Shown here: piece by piece, positions 7,115 through 12,529 of the stretch
Numbering within the stretch: position 1 is the first letter of the stretch
Layout of the letters: each line of letters starts with the position of its first letter
DNA from: DATGHS01 sp035307785
GTDB lineage: Bacteria; Planctomycetota; Planctomycetia; Gemmatales; Gemmataceae
Assembly (NCBI GenBank): GCA_035307785.1
Contig: DATGHS010000408.1
Location: forward strand, 1-12,529
DNA length: 12,529 nt
Reading direction: 5' to 3'
Program-made: the position numbers and the translations under genes
The notes under the pieces: model-generated
Databases searched by the model: none
What the model saw: the letters and a program-made list of their open reading frames with translations, nothing else
What the model was told of the DNA's origin: nothing

Positions 7115-7218
7115 AAAGGACACCAACGACACCAGGGACTCAAGGGAGCCACAAACATGTACAAGGCGGCATGCAGGTATTGGTCCCGGACTCTTTGTGT
7201 CCTTTGCGTGTCCTTTTT
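7113..7218. repeat. Inverted-repeat element spanning the start of the amidohydrolase gene
   Basis: AAAAAGGACAC at 7113-7123 is the exact reverse complement of GTGTCCTTTTT at 7208-7218. The next unit inward also pairs roughly: left CAACGACAC, right arm reverse-complemented GCAAAGGACAC. The right arm shows an 11-nt period, AAAAAGGACAC then GCAAAGGACAC. The left arm overlaps the stop codon of the upstream gene and carries the ribosome binding site AAGGGAG (7142-7148). The right arm encodes the hydrophobic core of the amidohydrolase signal peptide. The motif CGCAAAG(G)AC is shared with the palindrome at 3438-3527, which suggests one repeat family. Confidence 0.6.
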
Positions 7219-8908
7219 GTCCCATTCGGCCGCACGCGCGGCCGATGATGCCGACCTCATTCTCCACGACGGCAAGATCGTCACCGTCGATCGCGAATTC
7301 TCCATCCAGCAAGCGCTCGCCGTTCGCGGCAATCGCATTCTCCTCGTCGGCAGCAACGACGAGGTGCTGAAAACTCGCGGCCCCAAGACAGAAGTAATCG
7401 ACCTCCAGGGCAAGACCGTGTTGCCGGGGCTCATCGATTCGCACACTCATCCTAACAGCGCGTGCATGACCGAATTCGACCACCCGCTGCCTGATTTCGA
7501 AACGATCGCCGACGTGCTGGACTACATCCGCGCTCGCGCCAAGGTCGTGCCGGAAGGTCGCTGGATTTCCATGAGCCAGGTCTTCATCACGCGCTTGCGC
7601 GAACAGCGCTATCCGACGAGAGCGGAACTCGATGAAGCCGCCCCGAAGCATCCGGTGGTTTACGCCACCGGCCCGGATGCCTCGCTCAACACGCTGGCCC
7701 TGAAGCTCAGCAAGATCGACCGCAACTTTCGCGTGACCGACGGCGGGCCCGGCTATGCCGAGAAGGATCCAAAGGCCGGTGAGCCCACCGGCATTCTCCG
7801 CAGCTGCACGCGCTACGTGAAAAGCGAATCGTCGGAACGACAGCCGACGGAAAGTGACCACGTTGAACGCTTGTTGCAACTGTTTCGCGATTACAACTCC
7901 GTCGGCCTCACTGGCATCGTCGACCGCAATGCCTCGCCTTCGGAAATCGAGCGCTACCGCAAGCTGCGCGAGGCCGACAAGCTCTCGCTGCGGCTTCGCA
8001 TTTCGCACCACATCGACACCGTCGGCGTGACCGAGAGTATTCAGAAGAACATCCGCAAGGTAGCAGAGAACCCGCTCTGCAAGGACGATCCATTCCTGCG
8101 GATCATCGGCATCAAGACTTTTCTCGACGGCGGCATGCTCACCGGCAGCGCGTACATGCGGCAGCCGTGGGGCGTGAGCCAGATTTACTCCATCGACGAT
8201 CCGAATTACCGCGGCCTGCTCTTCATCCCGCGCGACAAGCTCCTCGCCATCGTGCAGACCACCATCGACAGCGGATTGCAATTCACCGCCCATTCCGTGG
8301 GCGACGGGGCGGTGCACACATTGCTCGACGTCTACGACGAAGTGAACAAGACTACGCCGGTGCGCAAGACCCGCCCCTGCGTGACGCATTCCAACTTCAT
8401 GAGCAAGGAAGCCATCGAGACGCTGGTGAGACTCGGGGCCGTGGTGGATATTCAGCCGGCCTGGCTCTACCTCGATTCGCGCACGCTGGTGAAGCAGTTC
8501 GGCAACGACCGGCTGCGCTATTTCCAGCCGCTGAAGAGCATCTTCGAGGCGGGCGGCATCGCCGGCGGCGGCAGCGACCACATGCAGAAGATCGGCTCCT
8601 TTCGCTCCATCAACCCCTACAACCCATTTTTGGGCATGTGGGTGACCATCACCCGTAAGGCCAAGTGGTTCGACGGCCGGCTGCACCCGGAAGAAGCGCT
8701 CAGCCGCGAGCAGGCCCTGCGCTTCTACACCAGCAACAACGCCTACCTGATGTTCATGGAAAACGACATCGGCTCGTTGGAAGCGAACAAGCTGGCCGAC
8801 CTCATCGTGATCGACCGCGACCTGCTGACCTGCCCGGTGGACGATATCAAGGACACGAAGGTGCAGCGGACGTATGTGGGCGGCAAGCTCGTGTACGGGG
8901 GCAAGTAG
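7157..8908 (+). CDS. Secreted amidohydrolase, YtcJ-like (Amidohydro_3)
   Basis: This 583-residue protein begins with a Sec-type signal peptide: Lys and Arg residues, the hydrophobic core LCVLCVSFL (13-21) and a probable cleavage after ARA28. The mature enzyme belongs to the metal-dependent amidohydrolase superfamily, YtcJ-like branch. It has the N-terminal beta-sandwich (DLILHDGKIVTVD), HTH metal ligands H96 and H98 after LPGLIDS, then IKTFLDGG (K320), H379 in AHSVGD, H411 in THSNF and D474 in GGSDHM. The C-terminal beta-sandwich ends KLADLIVIDRDLL and TYVGGKLVYGGK. Family members hydrolyse amide or related C-N bonds in N-acyl or cyclic compounds; the substrate here is unknown. ATG 7157 has AAGGGAG 8 nt upstream. 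It follows the exported isomerase-like gene and may work with it in periplasmic catabolism. The signal-peptide core is encoded by a repeat arm. Confidence 0.9.
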   Translation: MYKAACRYWSRTLCVLCVSFLSHSAARAADDADLILHDGKIVTVDREFSIQQALAVRGNRILLVGSNDEVLKTRGPKTEVIDLQGKTVLPGLIDSHTHPNSACMTEFDHPLPDFETIADVLDYIRARAKVVPEGRWISMSQVFITRLREQRYPTRAELDEAAPKHPVVYATGPDASLNTLALKLSKIDRNFRVTDGGPGYAEKDPKAGEPTGILRSCTRYVKSESSERQPTESDHVERLLQLFRDYNSVGLTGIVDRNASPSEIERYRKLREADKLSLRLRISHHIDTVGVTESIQKNIRKVAENPLCKDDPFLRIIGIKTFLDGGMLTGSAYMRQPWGVSQIYSIDDPNYRGLLFIPRDKLLAIVQTTIDSGLQFTAHSVGDGAVHTLLDVYDEVNKTTPVRKTRPCVTHSNFMSKEAIETLVRLGAVVDIQPAWLYLDSRTLVKQFGNDRLRYFQPLKSIFEAGGIAGGGSDHMQKIGSFRSINPYNPFLGMWVTITRKAKWFDGRLHPEEALSREQALRFYTSNNAYLMFMENDIGSLEANKLADLIVIDRDLLTCPVDDIKDTKVQRTYVGGKLVYGGK

Positions 8909-8941
8909 ATTCAAAACCTTTACACCGCCAGCGGGCTTTGC

Positions 8942-8992
8942 TCCCCTCTGCCCCGCTTCGGGGGAGAGGGGACGGGGATGAGGGGGTCGGGG
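8942..8992. repeat. C-rich/G-rich hairpin with five G-runs, possible terminator or G-quadruplex
   Basis: The stretch 8942-8954 pairs with 8960-8972 (CCCCTCTGCCCC against GGGGGAGAGGGG, loop GCTTC) with one G-G mismatch. It lies 34 nt after the amidohydrolase stop, a terminator-like position, but no T run follows. The right arm continues into further G-runs at 8974-8977, 8982-8986 and 8989-8992, giving five runs of four or five G within 33 nt. This may be a dispersed planctomycete intergenic repeat; I recall similar units but see only one here. Confidence 0.6.
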
Positions 8993-9041
8993 ACACGCCG
9001 TGCAGGCTTGCCGGGGGCAGCCTTGAGTTTATGATGCCCTT

Positions 9042-9929
9042 ATGCGCCTCCTTGTTGCCTGTCCCGATTGCCAGCGGCAGTACGATGCCAGCGGGCGGCC
9101 GGTTGGGAGCCGGCTTCGCTGTCACTGCGGCCACGTTATTGTCGTGCAGCAGCCGCAGGGCCACGAGGCCGAGGTCGTGCGTTGCTCGGCGTGCGGAGCG
9201 GCTCGCACCGAAAATGCCGAGCGCTGCCCGTATTGCCAGGCCGAATTCACGTTGCAGGAACGCGACCTGAACACGGTCTGCCCGCACTGCCTTGCCCTGG
9301 TCAGCGACAAAGCCCGCTTTTGTCACCACTGCGGGGCGGGGCTTGTGCCTGAACTCGACGCGGGCGCCCCCACCAAGTTGCTCTGCCCCGCTTGCGGCGA
9401 TGGTCACCTCCTGGTCAGCCGGCGGCTTGGAACGGAGCAGGTGACCGTTCTTGAATGCGGCTGTTGCGCCGGCTTCTGGATGGGGCATGAGGCGTTCCGC
9501 CAATTGGTCGAGCGAGCTCAGCGCGAAGCGCTCCCGGCAGGCACCATTGTGGAAAGGCCGCAGCAAATTTCCGCCAAGTTTGGGCTGCCCAGCGGCAGCG
9601 TTGCCCCCTCCCCAACACACCGTCACGTCGCGTACCGGCCATGTCCCGTGTGCTCGGAATTGATGAATCGGACCAACTATGGGCACGAAAGCGGCGTCAT
9701 CATCGACGTTTGCCGCGACCACGGCATCTGGTTCGATGCCGATGAATTAGCTCGCATTTTGGCCTGGCTGCGCGCCGGCGGCGGCCGCAGTCCGGCACGG
9801 GAGATTCCCCTGTTTCAGCCGCCGCAGAGGCCATTACCGCACACACCGTTGGCGCCCATATCTCGCCCCAGCTTCATGGAGGCGCTCCTCGATTTCCTGC
9901 TGGGCTCGCGGGACGAGGGAACTCTTTGA
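9042..9929 (+). CDS. Multi-zinc-ribbon protein with two zf-TFIIB-like domains
   Basis: This 295-residue protein is dominated by zinc-binding Cys pairs: CPDC and CHCG near the N-terminus (8-30), then CSAC, CPYC, CPHC and CHHC in the double zinc-ribbon style. Next comes a zf-TFIIB-like unit (LLCPACGDGHLL to LECGCCAGFW, then HEAFRQLV) and a second unit (YRPCPVCSELMN to IIDVCRDHGIWFDADEL). In the second unit the last Cys pair is CxxH, which may still bind zinc. The C-terminal 60 residues are Pro- and Arg-rich, ending with a short hydrophobic helix (FMEALLDFLLG). No enzyme motif, signal peptide or membrane span is evident. It is probably an adaptor or nucleic-acid or protein-binding factor, but the function is unknown. 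ATG 9042 is the first plausible start; its ribosome binding site is poor. Confidence 0.82.
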   Translation: MRLLVACPDCQRQYDASGRPVGSRLRCHCGHVIVVQQPQGHEAEVVRCSACGAARTENAERCPYCQAEFTLQERDLNTVCPHCLALVSDKARFCHHCGAGLVPELDAGAPTKLLCPACGDGHLLVSRRLGTEQVTVLECGCCAGFWMGHEAFRQLVERAQREALPAGTIVERPQQISAKFGLPSGSVAPSPTHRHVAYRPCPVCSELMNRTNYGHESGVIIDVCRDHGIWFDADELARILAWLRAGGGRSPAREIPLFQPPQRPLPHTPLAPISRPSFMEALLDFLLGSRDEGTL

Positions 9930-9980
9930 TCGCTGCGCAACCCAATGCAAGTTAAGTTCTTTGATCATGAGACCGACTAC

Positions 9981-10730
9981 ATGACCGCAACCTCCATCGA
10001 ATGGACCGAGGCCACCTGGAATCCGCTCACCGGCTGCACGAAGATCAGCCCTGGTTGCACTCATTGCTATGCCGAGCGGATGGCGTTGCGGCTGCGCGCG
10101 ATGGGGCAGGCAAACTATGCGAATGGTTTCGATCTGACGTTGCACAAACACATGCTTGAGGTGCCGCTGCGCTGGAAGAAGCCGCGGTTCATTTTCGTCA
10201 ACTCGATGAGCGACCTGTTCCACAGGGACGTGCCGGAGGAATTCATTTTTCGGGTCTTCGATGTCATGCGGCGGGCGTCGCAACATACTTTTCAGGTGCT
10301 CACGAAGCGATCCGATCGGCTTGCGGAGTTGTCGGCCCGAATTGACTGGCCGGAAAATGTGTGGATGGGCGTGAGCGTCGAAAACGCTGACTACAGCTTT
10401 CGCATTGATCATCTACGGCAGACCGGGGCCAAGGTGCGCTTCCTTTCGGTCGAACCGCTGCTTGGGTCGATTCCGAATTTGGACTTGCAAGGCATTGATT
10501 GGGTCATCGTCGGCGGCGAATCGGGGCCGGGGGCCAGGCCGATGCAGGCCGAGTGGGTGCGGGACATTCGCGATCAATGCCGGCGCGCCGGTGTGGCGTT
10601 CTTCTTCAAGCAATGGGGTGGCGTGAACAAGGCGCGCACCGGCCGCGAGCTGGATGGCCGGACCTGGGATGAGATGCCGAAGTGGAAGCCGGGCGAAGCG
10701 AAACGGCGGGTCGGACTGGCGATGGTGTAA
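9981..10730 (+). CDS. DUF5131 (phage Gp37/Gp68 family) three-cysteine protein
   Basis: This 249-residue protein matches the DUF5131 / phage Gp37-Gp68 family (PF07505). Diagnostic segments are IEWTEATWNPLTGCTKISPG, the motif Cx6Cx2C formed by C19, C26 and C29 (GCTKISPGCTHCYAERM), then FVNSMSDLFH, TFQVLTKRS, VWMGVSVEN, FLSVEPLLG, WVIVGGESGPGARP and FFFKQWGG. The three cysteines resemble a radical SAM iron-sulfur cluster motif, but the activity of the family is not known to me. ATG 9981 fits the family's usual N-terminus; an upstream in-frame ATG at 9945 would add 12 residues and has no better ribosome binding site. Such genes occur in phages and in bacterial accessory regions, often beside a gene called tcmP. 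No tcmP-like gene is visible next to this one. Confidence 0.88.
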   Translation: MTATSIEWTEATWNPLTGCTKISPGCTHCYAERMALRLRAMGQANYANGFDLTLHKHMLEVPLRWKKPRFIFVNSMSDLFHRDVPEEFIFRVFDVMRRASQHTFQVLTKRSDRLAELSARIDWPENVWMGVSVENADYSFRIDHLRQTGAKVRFLSVEPLLGSIPNLDLQGIDWVIVGGESGPGARPMQAEWVRDIRDQCRRAGVAFFFKQWGGVNKARTGRELDGRTWDEMPKWKPGEAKRRVGLAMV

Positions 10731-10826
10731 AGAACGAATACCGGCTTGTGTGCGTAACAACCGAATGGCATTGTCCAAACACTTTTGCTAATGTACCAAC
10801 AGCATCAGGTTCCACGGGAGAAGCTA

Positions 10827-11153
10827 ATGGCTTCCACTAAGCCCCCATTCCCGGCGTTTGACACCAGCGAAATCGCGATCCTTGCCCGTGTTCTCAGCAA
10901 TGGTAAGGAATTTGCGCCGGCGCTCGCGCGGCATTTATTGCAACTCGAATTCAACGACGAAGAAAAAGGGCGCATCAACGAATTGGCAGCAAGAAATCAA
11001 GAGGGCCTTCTGTCTGTTCATGAGCAGGCCGAGCTTCGCGGCTATGCCAACTCCGGTTGCTTGTTGGGAGTGCTTCACGCCAAGGCGCGAAGAGTATTAA
11101 GGTCGGCGGCCAAGAAGCCCGGCCGAGGAAAGCCAACATGGAAGAGGCGTTGA
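10827..11153 (+). CDS. Small protein of unknown function, partner of the HNH gene
   Basis: This 108-residue protein has no named domain that I recognise. It starts MASTKPPFPAFDTSEIAILA and has a helical, charged middle (LQLEFNDEEKGRINELAARN, then LLSVHEQAELRGYANSG). The tail is strongly basic (KARRVLRSAAKKPGRGKPTWKRR). The start is fixed by GGGAG (10816-10820), 6 nt before ATG 10827; longer frames from 10785 lack this. Its last 16 nt overlap the start of the HNH endonuclease gene, suggesting translational coupling. I recall similar short proteins directly before HNH genes in planctomycete genomes, which supports a functional pair, but this is memory only. The basic tail could bind nucleic acid. 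It might be an accessory, regulatory or immunity factor; none of these is shown by the sequence. Confidence 0.75.
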   Translation: MASTKPPFPAFDTSEIAILARVLSNGKEFAPALARHLLQLEFNDEEKGRINELAARNQEGLLSVHEQAELRGYANSGCLLGVLHAKARRVLRSAAKKPGRGKPTWKRR

Positions 11154-11549
11154 TCCGCCGAATATGGGCGCGAGCCGGCAACGCGTGCGAATACTGCCTT
11201 ATGCCCTACCAGTATTACCCGGCGCCGTTTCAGATCGATCATGTCGTCTCAAAACAGCACTGCGGCGCGACCGTGTGGCAGAACTTGGCTTTGTCGTGCC
11301 TTCTGCAATGCTCACAAAGGGCCGAATGTCGCAGGTAGAGATTCCGTCACCCGACAGTTGGCCCCGCTCTTCAATCCGCGCCGGCATCGTTGGGCTCGGC
11401 ATTTTCGATGGAACGGCCCGCTTATCGTGGGTCGCACTCCTGTTGGTCGTCTTACTGTGGCAATCTTGAATATGAATGGCGAGTTTCTCGTCAGACTGCG
11501 CGAAGAACTCATGCGGGATGGGTTGTTTCCACCAAGGACGGCAAGGTAA
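11138..11549 (+). pseudogene. HNH endonuclease gene broken by a frameshift
   Basis: The gene starts at ATG 11138 inside the end of the preceding gene, with GAGG 9 nt upstream. The first frame gives RIWARAGNACEYC, then FQIDHVVSK and NLALSCL, the beginning of an HNH/zinc-knuckle nuclease. It then loses similarity and stops at 11338. The continuation lies in the +1 frame from 11304: CNAHKGPNVAG, then LAPLFNPRRHRWARHF and VGRTPVGR, ending at the TAA at 11547-11549. Relatives that I recall read CLHC at the junction. Here only one C (11303) remains where a codon should be, consistent with a 2-nt deletion. The break lies in the catalytic zinc-binding core, so the truncated 66-residue product should be inactive. 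A sequencing or assembly error is possible. The intact protein would be about 137 residues. Confidence 0.82.
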
Positions 11550-11560
11550 CGTTTAAACTG

Positions 11561-12097
11561 TCAGAGTTCTTCCCGTTCATGTTCATACTGATCGCTTAGC
11601 AAATCCACATACGCCTCTGCGATTAAGCGGTCCTCTGGAATGCCAAGCTGGTGCTGCAGCTTTGCGGCAATCTGGACGCCCTCATGGTCGGATTGCTCGG
11701 GCCGAAGGACCACCTCGACTTCCAGGAAATTGCCGAGCCCTTCGACTTCGTCCCAATGGAACCGAGTTTGGCCGAGCAGGTACAATCGGCGAGTCTTCTT
11801 CACCACGCCGAGAATGCCCATTGCCTGTGCAAGTGCTTGCCGCAGCGCCTCGGGGTGATCGGTCGGGATTCTGGAGTATTGCGATTTCCTCGCCCCTATC
11901 TGATCAACGCGTTCATAGAAAATCAACTCGGCCGCGCCGGGGTTGGCCTGGCGGAGTTTGAGCCGGCCGTGCGGAACCTGAAAGAAGGTGTCGATTTGCG
12001 CGAAGGTTTCGACGGGCGCGCCGGCCAGGCGTTCAACCGCTCGGAGTTGCTCCGAAGCGTTGTGGATGCGTGCTTTCAGTTCAATGTTGGTAGGCAT
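11561..12097 (-). CDS. CYTH-domain protein, class IV adenylate cyclase-like
   Basis: This 178-residue protein is a CYTH (CyaB-thiamine triphosphatase) tunnel-fold enzyme. The N-terminus reads MPTNIELKARI, the ExK part of the ExExK motif with Asn at the first Glu position, a variant I recall from class IV adenylate cyclase-like proteins. Conserved charged strands follow: GRLKLRQ, ELIFYERVDQ, VVKKTRRLYLLG, FHWDEVEGLGNFLEVEVVL. These line the triphosphate-binding tunnel and carry the metal-binding Glu residues. The likely substrate is ATP or another triphosphate, but cyclase and triphosphatase activities cannot be told apart by sequence alone. ATG 12097 is chosen because similarity starts there; the frame is open upstream to 12406 but would overlap the divergent transporter. 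No clear ribosome binding site is seen. It converges on the HNH pseudogene with 11 nt between stops. Confidence 0.85.
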   Translation of the reverse strand: MPTNIELKARIHNASEQLRAVERLAGAPVETFAQIDTFFQVPHGRLKLRQANPGAAELIFYERVDQIGARKSQYSRIPTDHPEALRQALAQAMGILGVVKKTRRLYLLGQTRFHWDEVEGLGNFLEVEVVLRPEQSDHEGVQIAAKLQHQLGIPEDRLIAEAYVDLLSDQYEHEREEL

Positions 12098-12145
12098 GGT
12101 TTTTGGGAAGCGGTTTGATGCTTTTATAGCCAGAGTGAGCCAATC

Positions 12146-12529
12146 ATGGGGCAGCAGTCGCAGATACCAGCGCGCGCCTGGGTGGTGACGTTTGCCGGCA
12201 CGGCAGTGAACTTGTGCCTGGGCATCTTGTATGCCTGGAGCGTGTGGAAGGCCAATCTCATCGGTAACGCGGAACATCCCGCCGGCTCGTCTATGACCGG
12301 ACTCAACGAGGGATGGAACTACCTGACCGACGCGCAGGGAACCTGGGCCTATGCCATTTGCGGTTTTGTCTTTGCGCTGTTCATGATCCCCGGCGGGCGG
12401 CTGCAAGATCGTTATGGGCCGAAGCTTGGCGCCACATTGGGCGGGTTGTTCCTGGCGGGCGGCTGTATTCTGGCCGGGTTGATGAAAAGCTACCTCGGGT
12501 TGATTTTGGGGTTTGGCATCTTCGGCGGC
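12146..12529 (+). CDS. MFS transporter, OFA (oxalate/formate antiporter) type, N-terminal part
   Basis: The frame is open from ATG 12146 to the right edge, giving 128 residues with the 3' end missing. The first membrane segment is WVVTFAGTAVNLCLGILYAW, ending in the LGILYAWSV pattern typical of the OFA family. After a 35-residue polar loop comes a second segment (YAICGFVFALFMIPGG) leading into the MFS motif A (GGRLQDRYGPK). Two further hydrophobic stretches follow (GATLGGLFLAGGCILAGLM and YLGLILGFGIFGG). These transporters move small carboxylates such as oxalate, formate, lactate or pyruvate across the inner membrane; the substrate is not readable here. The start has GTGAG 6 nt upstream, a moderate ribosome binding site. 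It is divergent from the CYTH gene, with 48 nt between their starts. Confidence 0.85.
   Translation, partial: MGQQSQIPARAWVVTFAGTAVNLCLGILYAWSVWKANLIGNAEHPAGSSMTGLNEGWNYLTDAQGTWAYAICGFVFALFMIPGGRLQDRYGPKLGATLGGLFLAGGCILAGLMKSYLGLILGFGIFGG

Noticed and set aside
5981..8914. A minus-strand frame stays open for 978 codons upstream of lpxA, apparently giving a 1251-residue fusion protein.
   Set aside because: It is antisense to two clear enzymes with intact motifs. The translated text is low-complexity (His-, Val-, Ala-rich), and lpxA has its own strong AGGAGG and ATG at 5980. The frame is open because of GC-rich codon bias; a gene caller might wrongly extend lpxA here.
10731..10826. Promoter upstream of the small-protein/HNH pair.
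   Set aside because: TTGT and TAATG-like hexamers are present, but their spacing (about 12 nt) does not fit a standard sigma-70 promoter, so none is reported.
11303..11306. Programmed +1 frameshift in the HNH gene.
   Set aside because: There is no slippery run, stop or rare codon at the shift. The shifted product would still have wrong Cys spacing, so a deletion or sequencing error is more likely.
12098..12406. N-terminal extension of the CYTH protein by about 100 residues.
   Set aside because: It would overlap the divergent MFS transporter, whose membrane segments and motif A are clear. CYTH similarity begins at MPTNIELKAR.

Overview
The window looks like a piece of a planctomycete chromosome, possibly from the Pirellulales. 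It is GC-rich, and genes are mostly single or in pairs and often convergent or divergent. It carries the tail of a protein resembling the planctomycete TIGR03000 domain, an LpxA-type acyltransferase, Tat- and Sec-exported TIM-barrel enzymes, and a small protein plus HNH nuclease pair of a kind I associate with planctomycetes. The lineage is inferred from protein character recalled from memory; no search was run.

Layout. Positions 1-220 hold the C-terminal end of a TIGR03000-like protein (+). It converges through a perfect 15-bp palindrome on a minus-strand pair: a PcrA/UvrD helicase (1132-3354) followed by a sugar phosphate isomerase/epimerase-like TIM barrel (265-1101). The helicase diverges from acpS (3547-3951, +) across a 90-nt imperfect palindrome with perfect 13-nt ends. 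A 67-aa conserved-looking small protein (3962-4165, -) converges on acpS and diverges from an acetamidase/formamidase-family protein (4261-5157, +). That gene converges, with one base between stop codons, on an LpxA-like acyltransferase (5159-5980, -).

Divergent from lpxA is a same-strand pair of exported enzymes: a Tat-signal hydroxypyruvate-isomerase-like protein (6179-7114) and a Sec-signal YtcJ-like amidohydrolase (7157-8908). The amidohydrolase's ribosome binding site and signal-peptide core lie in the two arms of a second inverted repeat. After a hairpin/G-run region come a multi-zinc-ribbon protein (9042-9929), a DUF5131 (phage Gp37/Gp68) three-cysteine protein (9981-10730), and a small protein overlapping an HNH endonuclease gene that is broken by a frameshift (10827-11549). 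The window ends with a CYTH protein (11561-12097, -) divergent from the start of an OFA-type MFS transporter (12146 to the edge, +).

The core functions are DNA repair (helicase), carrier-protein activation (acpS) and lipid A-type acylation (lpxA). The remaining genes suggest exported small-molecule catabolism and accessory nucleic-acid functions. The most unusual points are the two related inverted-repeat elements, one of which contributes a signal peptide; an LpxA that keeps its catalytic histidine but appears to lack two acceptor-binding residues; and the frameshifted HNH partner. I saw no tRNA, rRNA, CRISPR array or insertion sequence. No gene-free stretch exceeds about 200 bases.
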